Shown here in pieces: positions 16,481-24,309 of a DNA stretch of 64,000 bases. The notes beneath the pieces were generated by a model. The model had not been told where the DNA came from, searched no databases, and was given only the letters and a program-made list of their open reading frames with translations. The stretch is from Lacticaseibacillus brantae DSM 23927 (GTDB lineage Bacteria > Bacillota > Bacilli > Lactobacillales > Lactobacillaceae): contig NZ_AYZQ01000002.1 of NCBI RefSeq assembly GCF_001436115.1, forward strand, positions 186,001-250,000, written 5' to 3'. A program made the position numbers and the translations under genes. Position 1 is the stretch's first letter. Each line of letters opens with the position of its first letter.

Positions 16481-16510
16481 ACTTAACCCATTTAACACAA
16501 GAACTCGATT

Positions 16511-16876
16511 TTAGTCCACAAAGATAATTTGATATTCATGTTTGGTTAAGTCAATGTTCACGGACACGTGGCGATTGAGGTCACGAACGACATATTGAGC
16601 AAAAGCCATTTTGTCCTCGAAACCTGTGAGGTCGCTGGTGAAGTCGACTGATTTAAAGTCGAAGTTTTCGCCAATATAGACGGGGTCTGTCACAAAACTC
16701 AGATTGCTTTGATCGTGGCGTGACCCTGGTTCCAGAACAGCGTCGATATAGTGATAAAGTTGCGAAGGTGTATACCCCAATGGCTTGGTTAGTTGGGTCG
16801 TGATGGTGAAATCGGGTGAATCATCCGCCATCGTGTCATTCAGTGTCACTTGAGTCAGTGCTTGGTATAGTTTCAT
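16511..16876 (-). CDS. Conserved hypothetical protein
   Basis: This 121-aa soluble acidic protein begins MKLYQALTQVTL. The start at 16876 follows AAGGGG with good spacing. An 18-residue upstream extension has no RBS. I recognise no domain. It has alternating strand-like segments and no membrane span or signal peptide. It stands alone between the structured repeats and the terminator of the phosphatase gene. Confidence 0.7.
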   Translation of the reverse strand: MKLYQALTQVTLNDTMADDSPDFTITTQLTKPLGYTPSQLYHYIDAVLEPGSRHDQSNLSFVTDPVYIGENFDFKSVDFTSDLTGFEDKMAFAQYVVRDLNRHVSVNIDLTKHEYQIIFVD

Positions 16877-16929
16877 CGTATTCGCCCCTTTCAACCCAAG
16901 TATAGCGCAATTTTTGAGGCGGGCGCACA

Positions 16930-16973
16930 AAAAAGGGCCGCAGACTAGGGTATCAGGCTAGCACTGCGGTCCT
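16930..16973 (-). terminator. Terminator of the tyrosine phosphatase gene
   Basis: The stem GGACCGCAG / CTGCGGCCC is followed by TTTTTT on the minus strand, about 110 bp after the phosphatase stop. Confidence 0.75.
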
Positions 16974-17081
16974 TAATTAACTGTATACATGAGGGTACCT
17001 ACCTCAATGAATTTTTGAAACCTTCACGTTGTTATAAAACAACACAGTTATTCTAATAAAAGATTGTGAAGAAAGTATGCC

Positions 17082-17873
17082 TTATTCGTTCAAATATAAT
17101 GCACGCAAATCAGCTTGTTGCGCTGGGGTTAGCTGCAGGGTATTCTCCAAATAATGTTGCATGCCGCCATAGTTATCGTCAATCGTATCTAAAGCCGATT
17201 GTAAGTAGCCAGCATTAACAGTCCAGAGGTCAGTCATACTTTGCCGCAGATTCGCGCTACCGCCCTCAGCATCTACTCGAGCGAGCATTTGCTTCAATGG
17301 CGTTTGGATATAGTCATTTGCAGCCAGATAATCTTGGGCGATAGTTTGCCGATCAACTCCCAAAGCGCTGAGCAAATAGACGGCGCCCATACCCGTACGA
17401 TCTTTACCTGCTGAACAGTGGAACAGCAAAGCTTCATCAGGCTTTTCGTTTGCGAGCAGTAAGTCGAAGAACTTGCGATAAGCCTTTTGTGAATTGTCCA
17501 TGTTAACGATGTCGCGATAAGTTTCAACCATGTTGTCGTAGCCAGCTTTAGGGCTTGCAGAGAACTTTGCGGTCAGATTCTCAGGCTTCTTACCGGCTTG
17601 GGTTTCATCCGTTGGAAAGACGGGGACAAAGTAATACTCGGCTGCTTCTGGCACGCGGTCGGGTTCTTTGGCTTGCTCTTCTGGTGAACGGAAGTCAACA
17701 TCGTAGCGCATACCGTAGTTATTCAAGAAGTTCAGATCGCGGTCTGACAACAAGTCTAGCTTGGCCGAGCGAATCACTTTGTGCATCCGCAGGGTTTGGC
17801 CGCTCTTAGTTTGGTAGCCGCCCATATCTCGGAAGTTGAAACCATGATGAATGTTCAGTAAATTCGGCGTCAA
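17082..17873 (-). CDS. Tyrosine-protein phosphatase (Y_phosphatase3 type)
   Basis: This 263-aa protein has the phosphatase loop HCSAGKDRTG with catalytic Cys153 and Arg159. The early NFRDMGGY segment (13-20) is typical of the LipA/MptpB-like bacterial family, which dephosphorylates Tyr and sometimes phosphoinositides. It starts with TTG at 17873, 8 nt after AGGAGG. No signal peptide is seen, so it is cytoplasmic. An XRE regulator gene lies just upstream in the same direction. The physiological substrate is unknown. Confidence 0.9.
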   Translation of the reverse strand: MTPNLLNIHHGFNFRDMGGYQTKSGQTLRMHKVIRSAKLDLLSDRDLNFLNNYGMRYDVDFRSPEEQAKEPDRVPEAAEYYFVPVFPTDETQAGKKPENLTAKFSASPKAGYDNMVETYRDIVNMDNSQKAYRKFFDLLLANEKPDEALLFHCSAGKDRTGMGAVYLLSALGVDRQTIAQDYLAANDYIQTPLKQMLARVDAEGGSANLRQSMTDLWTVNAGYLQSALDTIDDNYGGMQHYLENTLQLTPAQQADLRALYLNE

Positions 17874-17974
17874 AAAGAAATCCTCCTTTTAAGGTCTGAT
17901 AAAACCAGTTTAGCTGAAGCTACAAAAAAAGCAATCAGTGGACGCGGCGGCGAGCACGGATTACTTTGAAGGGA

Positions 17975-18358
17975 TTAGTCGTTGTTTACCAGCATGCCGG
18001 AAACAAAGGCTGAAATCAGGGATTTTGATGAGGCTGGTAAGGCCTTATCATTGTAAGTTAAAACAGTGTCGGCATCGAATAAGTCTTCAACTTTAATCAG
18101 CTTTTGATTAGCAGCTTCTTCTTTTTCGGCCTGTAATGGCGCATATTTATCAGGATATGCAAGTGCCAAAAGTTCAAGTGGATCGATGTTGTAGTAGTCA
18201 GTCAGCTTACGGATGCTTCGTTCACTCGGAATGGTTTGGTCATTTTCCCATTTCGTGAAGCTTGCTGGTGACGTATGCGTTGCCTTGGCAACTTCTACAA
18301 TCGATTCCCCGCGGTTTTTGCGGATCTTCCGCATTGCGCTCCCCACAGCATTGGTCAT
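17975..18358 (-). CDS. XRE-family transcriptional regulator
   Basis: This 127-aa protein has an HTH_3 domain at about residues 8-62 (IRKNRGESIVEVAKATHTSP ... WENDQTIPS). A C-terminal half rich in Ala/Leu/Glu is of unknown fold. It lies 101 bp upstream of the phosphatase gene with no terminator between, so the two may be cotranscribed. The RBS is weak (GTGG). Confidence 0.82.
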   Translation of the reverse strand: MTNAVGSAMRKIRKNRGESIVEVAKATHTSPASFTKWENDQTIPSERSIRKLTDYYNIDPLELLALAYPDKYAPLQAEKEEAANQKLIKVEDLFDADTVLTYNDKALPASSKSLISAFVSGMLVNND

Positions 18359-18417
18359 TCTTAATTCACCACGTTTCTAAAGTTATAATTTGAACTCATG
18401 TTTTACAAACACAACTT

Positions 18418-18666
18418 TTAATTTAACGGTCTGAGCGCGTAATTGCAACAATCAAGGGCCTGAAACCATAAAAATTTATCACCTTTGTAACAAAAGGCTC
18501 CACCAGGTGACAAAAATGTTTTGCAAGGATAAGAGTAATGCAAAAATAATTGTGGACAATCTATTCGCAAACTTTTACGAAGACCGATGAATCTTCGAAA
18601 CCGCAACCTTGTTTTCAACCGCTGAGAGCATTATTCTTAAAGTATACTAAAAGAGGTGGGATAGTT
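18418..18666 (+). promoter_or_regulatory. Structured leader region upstream of the universal stress protein gene
   Basis: About 250 bp without a gene. It contains several short stems (TCACCT / AGGTGA and TTTTGCA / TGCAAAA, both within 18470-18550) and a TATACT box near 18640. A conserved RNA called Lacto-usp is known upstream of usp genes in lactic acid bacteria. I cannot confirm a match by eye. Confidence 0.3.
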
Positions 18667-19113
18667 ATGGATCAAGAATATGAACAGATACTGGTCCCCG
18701 TTGATGGGTCGAAAGAATCCGAATTGGCTTTTGAGAAGGCTGTGAAAGTCGCACTGGCTAATCATGCTCATTTGGACGTGTTGAATGTGCTGGATACGAA
18801 GCAGTTCATTGGTAGTTACGGTGGCATGGTTTCTGGTGATGCCATTTATCAATTGACCGAAGATGCGCAAGACTACTTAACCAGTTTACAAGATCGGGCC
18901 AGCAAGGAAGGCTTGACCGATACTGCCATTCACGTGCGGTTCGGTAATCCTAAGACCGTCATCGCAACCGACTTCCCGCACGACCATAAGAGTGATTTAA
19001 TCATGATTGGTTCAACCGGTTTGAACGCCGTTGAACGGGTCTTGGTTGGTTCCGTCACTGAATATGTTAACCGTACCGCACCTTGTGATGTGCTGATCGT
19101 CAAAACTAAATAA
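18667..19113 (+). CDS. Universal stress protein UspA family
   Basis: This 148-aa single Usp domain has ILVPVDGSKESELAF at the N-terminus and the ATP-binding pattern GSTGLNAVERVLVGSVT near the C-terminus (G-x2-G-x9-G-S). It is therefore an ATP-binding type. The ATG at 18667 follows AGAGGTGGG, and the longer frame from 18550 overlaps the promoter. It is monocistronic with its own terminator. Usp proteins respond to starvation and stress. Specific partners are unknown. Confidence 0.93.
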   Translation: MDQEYEQILVPVDGSKESELAFEKAVKVALANHAHLDVLNVLDTKQFIGSYGGMVSGDAIYQLTEDAQDYLTSLQDRASKEGLTDTAIHVRFGNPKTVIATDFPHDHKSDLIMIGSTGLNAVERVLVGSVTEYVNRTAPCDVLIVKTK

Positions 19114-19124
19114 GCCAATCTATG

Positions 19125-19159
19125 AAGCACCGCGTTCAATTTGGACTCGGTGCTTTTTG
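19125..19159 (+). terminator. Terminator of the usp gene
   Basis: The stem AAGCACCG / CGGTGCTTTTT with a 15-nt loop, just past the stop. Confidence 0.8.
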
Positions 19160-19311
19160 TGTGGGCAAATCACCTGAAAAATAATCCCTTGCTGTGAACC
19201 AAGACCTGTGAAAACAAGCAAATATCGGTCCAAAACCAATAACTCGAAATAAATTTTTGACAGTCGGGCGAGTGTTGAAAATTTAAGTTTCACTTAAGCC
19301 ACCGAGATTCG

Positions 19312-19340
19312 TTGACATGCTCGCAGTTGAACGTTAATAT
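19312..19340 (+). promoter_or_regulatory. Promoter of the repeat-protein operon
   Basis: TTGACA (19312-19317), a 17-bp spacer and TAATAT (19335-19340). The leader to the ATG at 19423 is about 75 nt. The rest of 19160-19422 shows no gene. Confidence 0.75.
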
Positions 19341-19422
19341 TACATTGTTAAGACAAATGTTACAGGAATGTTACACCGTCTCAAACGTACATATTGGTCA
19401 GGGACCAAGGAGGAGTTTAATC

Positions 19423-20184
19423 ATGGGTGTTAAACGGACAATTTTTACAGCGTTAGCAGCGGTGGCGCTATTGGGGACGGGGGTCTCATTAGTGAATGCG
19501 CCAACAGCACAGGCAGCAGCGGTTGCCACAACCCAGGGGCGCGCTTATATCCATTATGTTAAAGGATATTCAATTGCCGTCTGGACGACGCCAACTGCTG
19601 ATCGGCAATTAACCGGTAAGACAATCAAGGATGGTAGCCAAGTGACCTATGTAGACAAGACTACGGGCGCAGATGGGCATGTTTGGTACAAGCTAGCAGA
19701 CAATCAATGGATTAGTGGCCAGTATGCCGTGAGCCAAGTGATTCCTCAAACCAGTGGGACCTTGCTTATCAACGAACATCCAGCCTTTGGTGTACCCGTG
19801 TTTGATAGTCCTAACGCTGACCAACTGGGCACTGGGCGCATTTTGAAGGGTGGCCAACAGCTGCCATTTGTCGATGCTCAATTTGGCTTCGATGGTCACG
19901 TTTGGTACAAGTTGGGGAACAATGAATGGGTCAACAGTCAATTTGCCGGGATTATTTTTGACAATGGCAAAGGCACGAGCGAACCGATTCGGATTAAGTA
20001 CACCCCCGGTTACTCAATTGCGGTCTGGAACAGTCCACTCATCAATCAACAACCAACGGCTAAGAAGTTGAAGCACGGGACCGTTTGGAAGACATTTAAG
20101 ATGGTTGAATACAACAACACGTACTGGTATAACCTTGGCGGCAATCAGTGGATTAATGGGAAGTACACTGAGTTTGCTAACTAA
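19423..20184 (+). CDS. Secreted repeat-only surface protein (three repeats)
   Basis: This 253-aa protein has a signal peptide cleaved near AQA|AA (residue 29). The rest is three copies of the surface repeat, including HYVKGYSIAVW and KYTPGYSIAVWNSP. Each copy ends in a WYxLGxNxW motif. The middle copy is the most divergent. No catalytic domain or LPxTG anchor is present. The repeats resemble the wall-binding modules of neighbouring hydrolases, so it may coat the wall or compete for the same ligand (inference). The start at 19423 follows AAGGAGGAG. A 62-bp gap separates it from a two-repeat paralogue. Confidence 0.85.
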   Translation: MGVKRTIFTALAAVALLGTGVSLVNAPTAQAAAVATTQGRAYIHYVKGYSIAVWTTPTADRQLTGKTIKDGSQVTYVDKTTGADGHVWYKLADNQWISGQYAVSQVIPQTSGTLLINEHPAFGVPVFDSPNADQLGTGRILKGGQQLPFVDAQFGFDGHVWYKLGNNEWVNSQFAGIIFDNGKGTSEPIRIKYTPGYSIAVWNSPLINQQPTAKKLKHGTVWKTFKMVEYNNTYWYNLGGNQWINGKYTEFAN

Positions 20185-20246
20185 CTAAAAGAGACGCGGC
20201 GGCAGTCTTAAAAATTATGGGATAGGGATACATCGGAGGAAAAACA

Positions 20247-20804
20247 ATGAAGAAGACAGTTTTGGCAACAATTGCAGCAATTGGATTACTGGGGGCGGGC
20301 CTTTCGTTTGGGACGACAACGCCAAACGTGCAGGCAGCGACTAGTACAACGCAGGCCGATGATAAGGGCCAGTTATTGATCAACTATGTGCCCGGTTACT
20401 CAATTGCGGTCTGGAATAGTCCCAGTGCTAGTCGACAATTAACCGGGAAGTTTCTGAAGCACGGGACAGCAGTGCGATACAGCGGCACGGACCGGAATAG
20501 TAATAACGGCATTGAGTGGTATCAAATTGGCGCAAACCAGTGGATTAGTTCGCGCTACACCGCGTGGACATCATCAAACGTCGGGACACAAATACAGAGC
20601 TTGACGGTTGATTATGTACCCGGTTACTCGATTGCTGTGTGGAACACACCACTGAATGGTCGCAAGCCTTTAGCTAAGAAGCTCAAAAATGGGACGACCT
20701 GGAAGACTTTTGCTGCGGCGCAAGTTGGCCAAGACATGTGGTATAACTTGGGTGGCAATCAATGGGTCAGTGTTCACTACATTCACCTCAATGAGACCAA
20801 GTAA
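20247..20804 (+). CDS. Secreted repeat-only surface protein (two repeats)
   Basis: This 185-aa protein has a signal peptide (MKKTVLATIAAIGLLGAGLS, cut near VQA|AT) and two surface repeats (NYVPGYSIAVWNSP ... WYQIGANQWI and DYVPGYSIAVWNTP ... WYNLGGNQWV). It follows the three-repeat paralogue in the same direction and ends in a strong terminator, so the pair forms an operon. GGAGG precedes the ATG. There is no other domain. Surface attachment is likely but the function is unknown. Confidence 0.85.
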   Translation: MKKTVLATIAAIGLLGAGLSFGTTTPNVQAATSTTQADDKGQLLINYVPGYSIAVWNSPSASRQLTGKFLKHGTAVRYSGTDRNSNNGIEWYQIGANQWISSRYTAWTSSNVGTQIQSLTVDYVPGYSIAVWNTPLNGRKPLAKKLKNGTTWKTFAAAQVGQDMWYNLGGNQWVSVHYIHLNETK

Positions 20805-20807
20805 TTG

Positions 20808-20843
20808 AAAAACCCCACTGACTCATGAGTCAGTGGGGTTTTT
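20808..20843. terminator. Bidirectional terminator
   Basis: The perfect stem AAAAACCCCACTGACTC / GAGTCAGTGGGGTTTTT lies between convergent genes ending at 20804 and 20855. Confidence 0.93.
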
Positions 20844-20854
20844 CTTCTATATAT

Positions 20855-21643
20855 TTATTTGATATCGTCAGCGTTCAAATGCGTGCGATTAGCAGCGCGC
20901 ATTTTGAGAATGGCACGTTGGAGATCACTTGGACTCCAATATTCAGGATTTTGGCCTAATGACTTCAAGTCTGTCCGGGCCTGAGCCAGGTCAGCATCCG
21001 TGATGGTTGTCGAACCTTGAACTGGCTTGTTCTCTGGACTGTTAGCAGCAGGATTACTGCTTGAGCTAGCGGCTGAACTGGAGCTGCTTGTGCTTGTCCC
21101 TGTTTGAGCCAAAGCATTGTTGGCGCGTAATTCAAGTGCTGCCTTGTAAATGGGGGTATAAGCAGCATCGTTGATATCGGAATCACCCAGTAATTCCTTC
21201 AGAGTTGATTCTGTGGCGGTGTAATCTTTGTCACTATAACTGGACTTTGCTTGATCCAGTAATTTGTTATAAGTACTTGTTTGCTTAATATAGGTATTCA
21301 CTTGCTTTTGACGACTTTTGGCCTGGCTCACCAAGGTCTTCGAACCGTCATTTGTATCAATGGCGGTTTGTAAGTCATCCTTGGCCGAATCGAAGTTATA
21401 ATCGGCGATTGCCTTTTCAGCCTTGGTCATGGCCTTCAACTGCTTATCAGTGGCCTTAGCTGTCTTGTCGTCCTTCTTGCTTAAGAGGATGGCTTCATTC
21501 AGGCCTTCAGCCTTACCATAGTCCTTGGCTTGAATGGCGCTGGTGACGTCGCTTTGGGAAACGGCAGTATTGCTACTATTGTTACAGCCGGCAAGAATCA
21601 CTGCAGCAAAGACTGCAATAATACCGGTGAATGTCTTCTTCAT
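20855..21643 (-). CDS. Lipoprotein with TPR-like helices
   Basis: This 262-aa protein has a lipoprotein signal peptide ending LAGC (Cys19). A Lys/Asp/Ala-rich helical body follows, with repeated ~35-residue units such as KAEKAIADYNFDSAKDDLQTAI and LLDQAKSSYSDKDYTATEST that look like TPR-type helix pairs. A Ser-rich linker leads to a short C-terminal helical domain (WSPSDLQRAILKMRAANRTH). It is anchored on the outer membrane face. RBS AAAGGAG. The partner or ligand is unknown. It converges with the repeat-only operon. Confidence 0.8.
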   Translation of the reverse strand: MKKTFTGIIAVFAAVILAGCNNSSNTAVSQSDVTSAIQAKDYGKAEGLNEAILLSKKDDKTAKATDKQLKAMTKAEKAIADYNFDSAKDDLQTAIDTNDGSKTLVSQAKSRQKQVNTYIKQTSTYNKLLDQAKSSYSDKDYTATESTLKELLGDSDINDAAYTPIYKAALELRANNALAQTGTSTSSSSSAASSSSNPAANSPENKPVQGSTTITDADLAQARTDLKSLGQNPEYWSPSDLQRAILKMRAANRTHLNADDIK

Positions 21644-21690
21644 AATATGTATTCACTCCTTTGATGGTAGTATACCATAGCCCATAGCCA

Positions 21691-21813
21691 TAAAAAAAAG
21701 CCCCCAGCGGCGGCTAGGGACTCTGATGTGGTCGAATATCTAACGGATCATCGCCGTCGAAACGGCCTGCGTAACAAATTATGAGATGAGATTTGATACC
21801 GATGCTAATTATA
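21691..21813 (-). ncRNA. Possible small RNA or leader with complementarity to the S-layer mRNA
   Basis: On the minus strand a TATAAT box (21808-21813) is followed about 85 nt later by a terminator-like hairpin (AGTCCCTAGC / GCTGGGGGCT) and eight T (to 21691). The span has no ORF. Its first part is complementary to the leader of the S-layer-like gene. Plus-strand 21776-21796 and 22181-22196 share 16 bases interrupted by one 5-base insertion, just ahead of that gene's SD. It could instead be a leader of the lipoprotein gene. Confidence 0.35.
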
Positions 21814-22002
21814 CGCACATTTGGCATTAAAGAAAAGTATTGCGACAACTTTTTTTCAATTAGATGTCAGACAGATTAAATAACGTTCAGCCACTTTTTT
21901 GAAAGCGCATGGATAACGGGTTTACCGTGACTTAATTGTGAATAGGATTGTTTCAAAACCTAGACAGACGCGGTGTAAGCGTGTTGAATGCGAAGAAATT
22001 GT

Positions 22003-22162
22003 TTGCTTTCTGACCTAGATGTAATACAATGTACATGTTGGTATTACTTAATCGCTGCCCCGTTATCGCATTGGTTCTGCTGCCTAGGGAGACTCAGGCA
22101 CGAACGAGTGGTCCGTGCGTGCTTGATTCTTTATGTACATTAGTTTGGACTCATGCTATAAT
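22003..22162 (+). promoter_or_regulatory. Two promoters and long leader of the S-layer-like gene
   Basis: The distal promoter is TTGCTT (22003-22008)-16 bp-TACAAT (22025-22030). The proximal one is an extended TG-x-TATAAT (22157-22162) with a weak TGTACA at 22134. The roughly 180-nt leader between the distal promoter and the ATG contains inverted repeats (GCCT..AGGC, GCACG..CGTGC at about 22081-22122). Dual promoters and long stable leaders are known for lactobacillus S-layer genes. Confidence 0.6.
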
Positions 22163-22210
22163 CAACGACGGTATCGATTAAAATTATGAGATTTGAGGAG
22201 GAATACCACA

Positions 22211-24136
22211 ATGAAGAAATCTTCACTTAAGTACCTCGGCGTAACAGCTGCTGCTTTATTAGCTGTTGCTCCTATCGCTGCACCAGTTGTTTCAACTGTT
22301 GCACAACCTGGCGTTACAGTTAAGGCTGCTGACGCTACCTTACAAACTGCTTTGGATGCTGCATTTAAGGACGCTTCAGTTCCTGCATCAACCATTTCAG
22401 CATTAGCTGATTCTCCAGTTTCACTTGTTGCTGCTGGCTCAGAATCAGCAGATTATGACACTGTTAAGGCCGACGCATTTTTGAAGCTTTTCAACTCTGC
22501 TGATCAAGGTTCAAACTTCGGCACAAACAAGATTGTCGCATCTATTGAAGGCCAAGAAGCTTCTAGTTGGACTGTTATCAAGAACGTATTGTCAAACAGT
22601 GCTGCTGGTGCAACTTACAAGGTTGACTTTAAAGTTATTGATGGTAAGGGCAACTCACTTGCATCTAAGACTGTTAACTTAACAATTCAAAACCCAGCTG
22701 CAACGACAGTGAATGCAACCTTTGCAGACACAACGGTTAAAGTTGGCGACCCAATTTCAGGTTCTACTAGTGTTGCAGCATACACAAACATTCTTAAGGA
22801 TTTGGCTATCAAGTCAAATGGCACTACTGTGAATGTTTCTGCCAACGCTATTACGAAAGTTGAATATAAGTACGGTGACGAAGCATCAACTACTGATCTT
22901 TCAACTTTGAAACCTGTTGTTGATGCTGGCAAGTTTGCTCAACCTGCCGGTTTCACACAGACAATCACCTTAAGCGCTAACGATGCATCTCTGTCAGCTA
23001 TCAAAGGTAATGTTTCGAATGACGGCAAGAGTGGTTTAACATACGATTCAGCTACGGCCACTTATACTATTAAGCGTCATGTAACTGTTAACGGTGATAA
23101 CCAAGCACAACTTTCACCAGTTTACAAGTACAACGGTTCATTGTATGGCAATGGTCAAACATTACCTTTGGACTCAACTGACACAAATGCTTTGACATTG
23201 GCAGTTGGTGGAGATGTTGCAACTGCAATCAACACATTCATTGGCCATGTAACCCCACAAAACAGTATCAACGATGTTAACGGTAAGCCTTTAGTAGCTA
23301 CAGATGTTGACTACTCAAAGGTTGACCAAACAAAGCCAGGCACTTACACTGCAACTATTTCTTGGGCAAATGATAAGGGCTTAGTAAGCAAGGTTATGTT
23401 CCCTGTTGTTATCACTAACTCTGTCTCTGCCAGTGCACCTGTAATTGATCTTGGCACCCCAGTTAACCCTACGATTACTGTTGGTTCAAAGTTTGATCCA
23501 TGGGCTGGTGTTAGTGCAACCGAAAGCAAGAACAATGCTACTGCTGTTCCTAAGGAACGTATGAGCGTTGCTGGTTCTGTTGATACAAGCAAGGCTGGTC
23601 AATACATTCTCACTTACACCGCGACAAACGTCTTGGGTGAAAAGTCCACATCTGTTCGTGTTGTGACTGTTACAGCTGGTGCAAGTACTGAAACTGGTAC
23701 CCTCTACGTTAACTACGTGCCTGGCTACGGTATCGCTGTATGGAACAACTACACAGCTGATCGTAAGGCTACTGACAAGAAGTTAGCACATGGCACTGCT
23801 TGGAAGTACTTTGCAACTGCTACAGATGAAAATGGTAACCTTTGGTACAACCTCGGTGGTAACCAATGGGTTGATGGCAAGTACATTTCATTCACAAAGC
23901 CTGGTAACTCTGGCGAAAGCAATGAAATCACACCTATCACAGCCGTAGGTACAGTTAACTACGTACCTGGTTATGGTATTGCTATCTGGGGCAAGCCAGC
24001 TGCTGATGTAACTTCTAAGAAGTTAGCACATGGCACAAGCTGGAAGGTCTTTGCTAAGACTACCGTTAACGGTACAACTTGGTACAACCTTGGTGGTAAC
24101 CAATGGATCTCAGGTAAGTACTTCATCTTGAAGTAA
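22211..24136 (+). CDS. S-layer-like abundant surface protein with two wall-binding repeats
   Basis: This 641-aa exported protein has a signal peptide (cut near VKA|AD) and a large beta-type region (about 35-490) rich in Thr, Ser, Val, Ala and Asn, with no cysteine seen. Two near-identical surface repeats follow at the C-terminus (NYVPGYGIAVW and NYVPGYGIAIW, each ending WYNLGGNQW). Codon use is extreme (GCT, AAC, TTC, GGT, AAG), as in gpmA and unlike neighbours, which signals very high expression. GAGGAGG lies 9 nt before the ATG. Two promoters precede it and a strong terminator follows. These are S-layer gene hallmarks, but sequence alone cannot prove a crystalline layer. Confidence 0.78.
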   Translation: MKKSSLKYLGVTAAALLAVAPIAAPVVSTVAQPGVTVKAADATLQTALDAAFKDASVPASTISALADSPVSLVAAGSESADYDTVKADAFLKLFNSADQGSNFGTNKIVASIEGQEASSWTVIKNVLSNSAAGATYKVDFKVIDGKGNSLASKTVNLTIQNPAATTVNATFADTTVKVGDPISGSTSVAAYTNILKDLAIKSNGTTVNVSANAITKVEYKYGDEASTTDLSTLKPVVDAGKFAQPAGFTQTITLSANDASLSAIKGNVSNDGKSGLTYDSATATYTIKRHVTVNGDNQAQLSPVYKYNGSLYGNGQTLPLDSTDTNALTLAVGGDVATAINTFIGHVTPQNSINDVNGKPLVATDVDYSKVDQTKPGTYTATISWANDKGLVSKVMFPVVITNSVSASAPVIDLGTPVNPTITVGSKFDPWAGVSATESKNNATAVPKERMSVAGSVDTSKAGQYILTYTATNVLGEKSTSVRVVTVTAGASTETGTLYVNYVPGYGIAVWNNYTADRKATDKKLAHGTAWKYFATATDENGNLWYNLGGNQWVDGKYISFTKPGNSGESNEITPITAVGTVNYVPGYGIAIWGKPAADVTSKKLAHGTSWKVFAKTTVNGTTWYNLGGNQWISGKYFILK

Positions 24137-24154
24137 TCTTATCTAAGATAAATG

Positions 24155-24186
24155 ACCGACTCTCAATTGAGAGTCGGTTTTTTTGT
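24155..24186 (+). terminator. Terminator of the S-layer-like gene
   Basis: The perfect stem ACCGACTCTC / GAGAGTCGGT with an AATT loop, followed by seven T. Confidence 0.93.
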
Positions 24187-24309
24187 GTCTTCGATAAAAA
24201 ATACGACAGAATAGAAACGAATATTTCAATCGCATTACATCAAGGGTGTTCTCATTGTTGGATTCCTTAAATTTTGGTACGATAACAACAGAATATGGAG
24301 GAAATCTTA

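Noticed and set aside
21898-21914. Catabolite (cre) site upstream of the S-layer-like gene
   Set aside because: TTGAAAGCGCATGGA matches the cre consensus with one key mismatch and lies far upstream of either promoter. Too weak to call.
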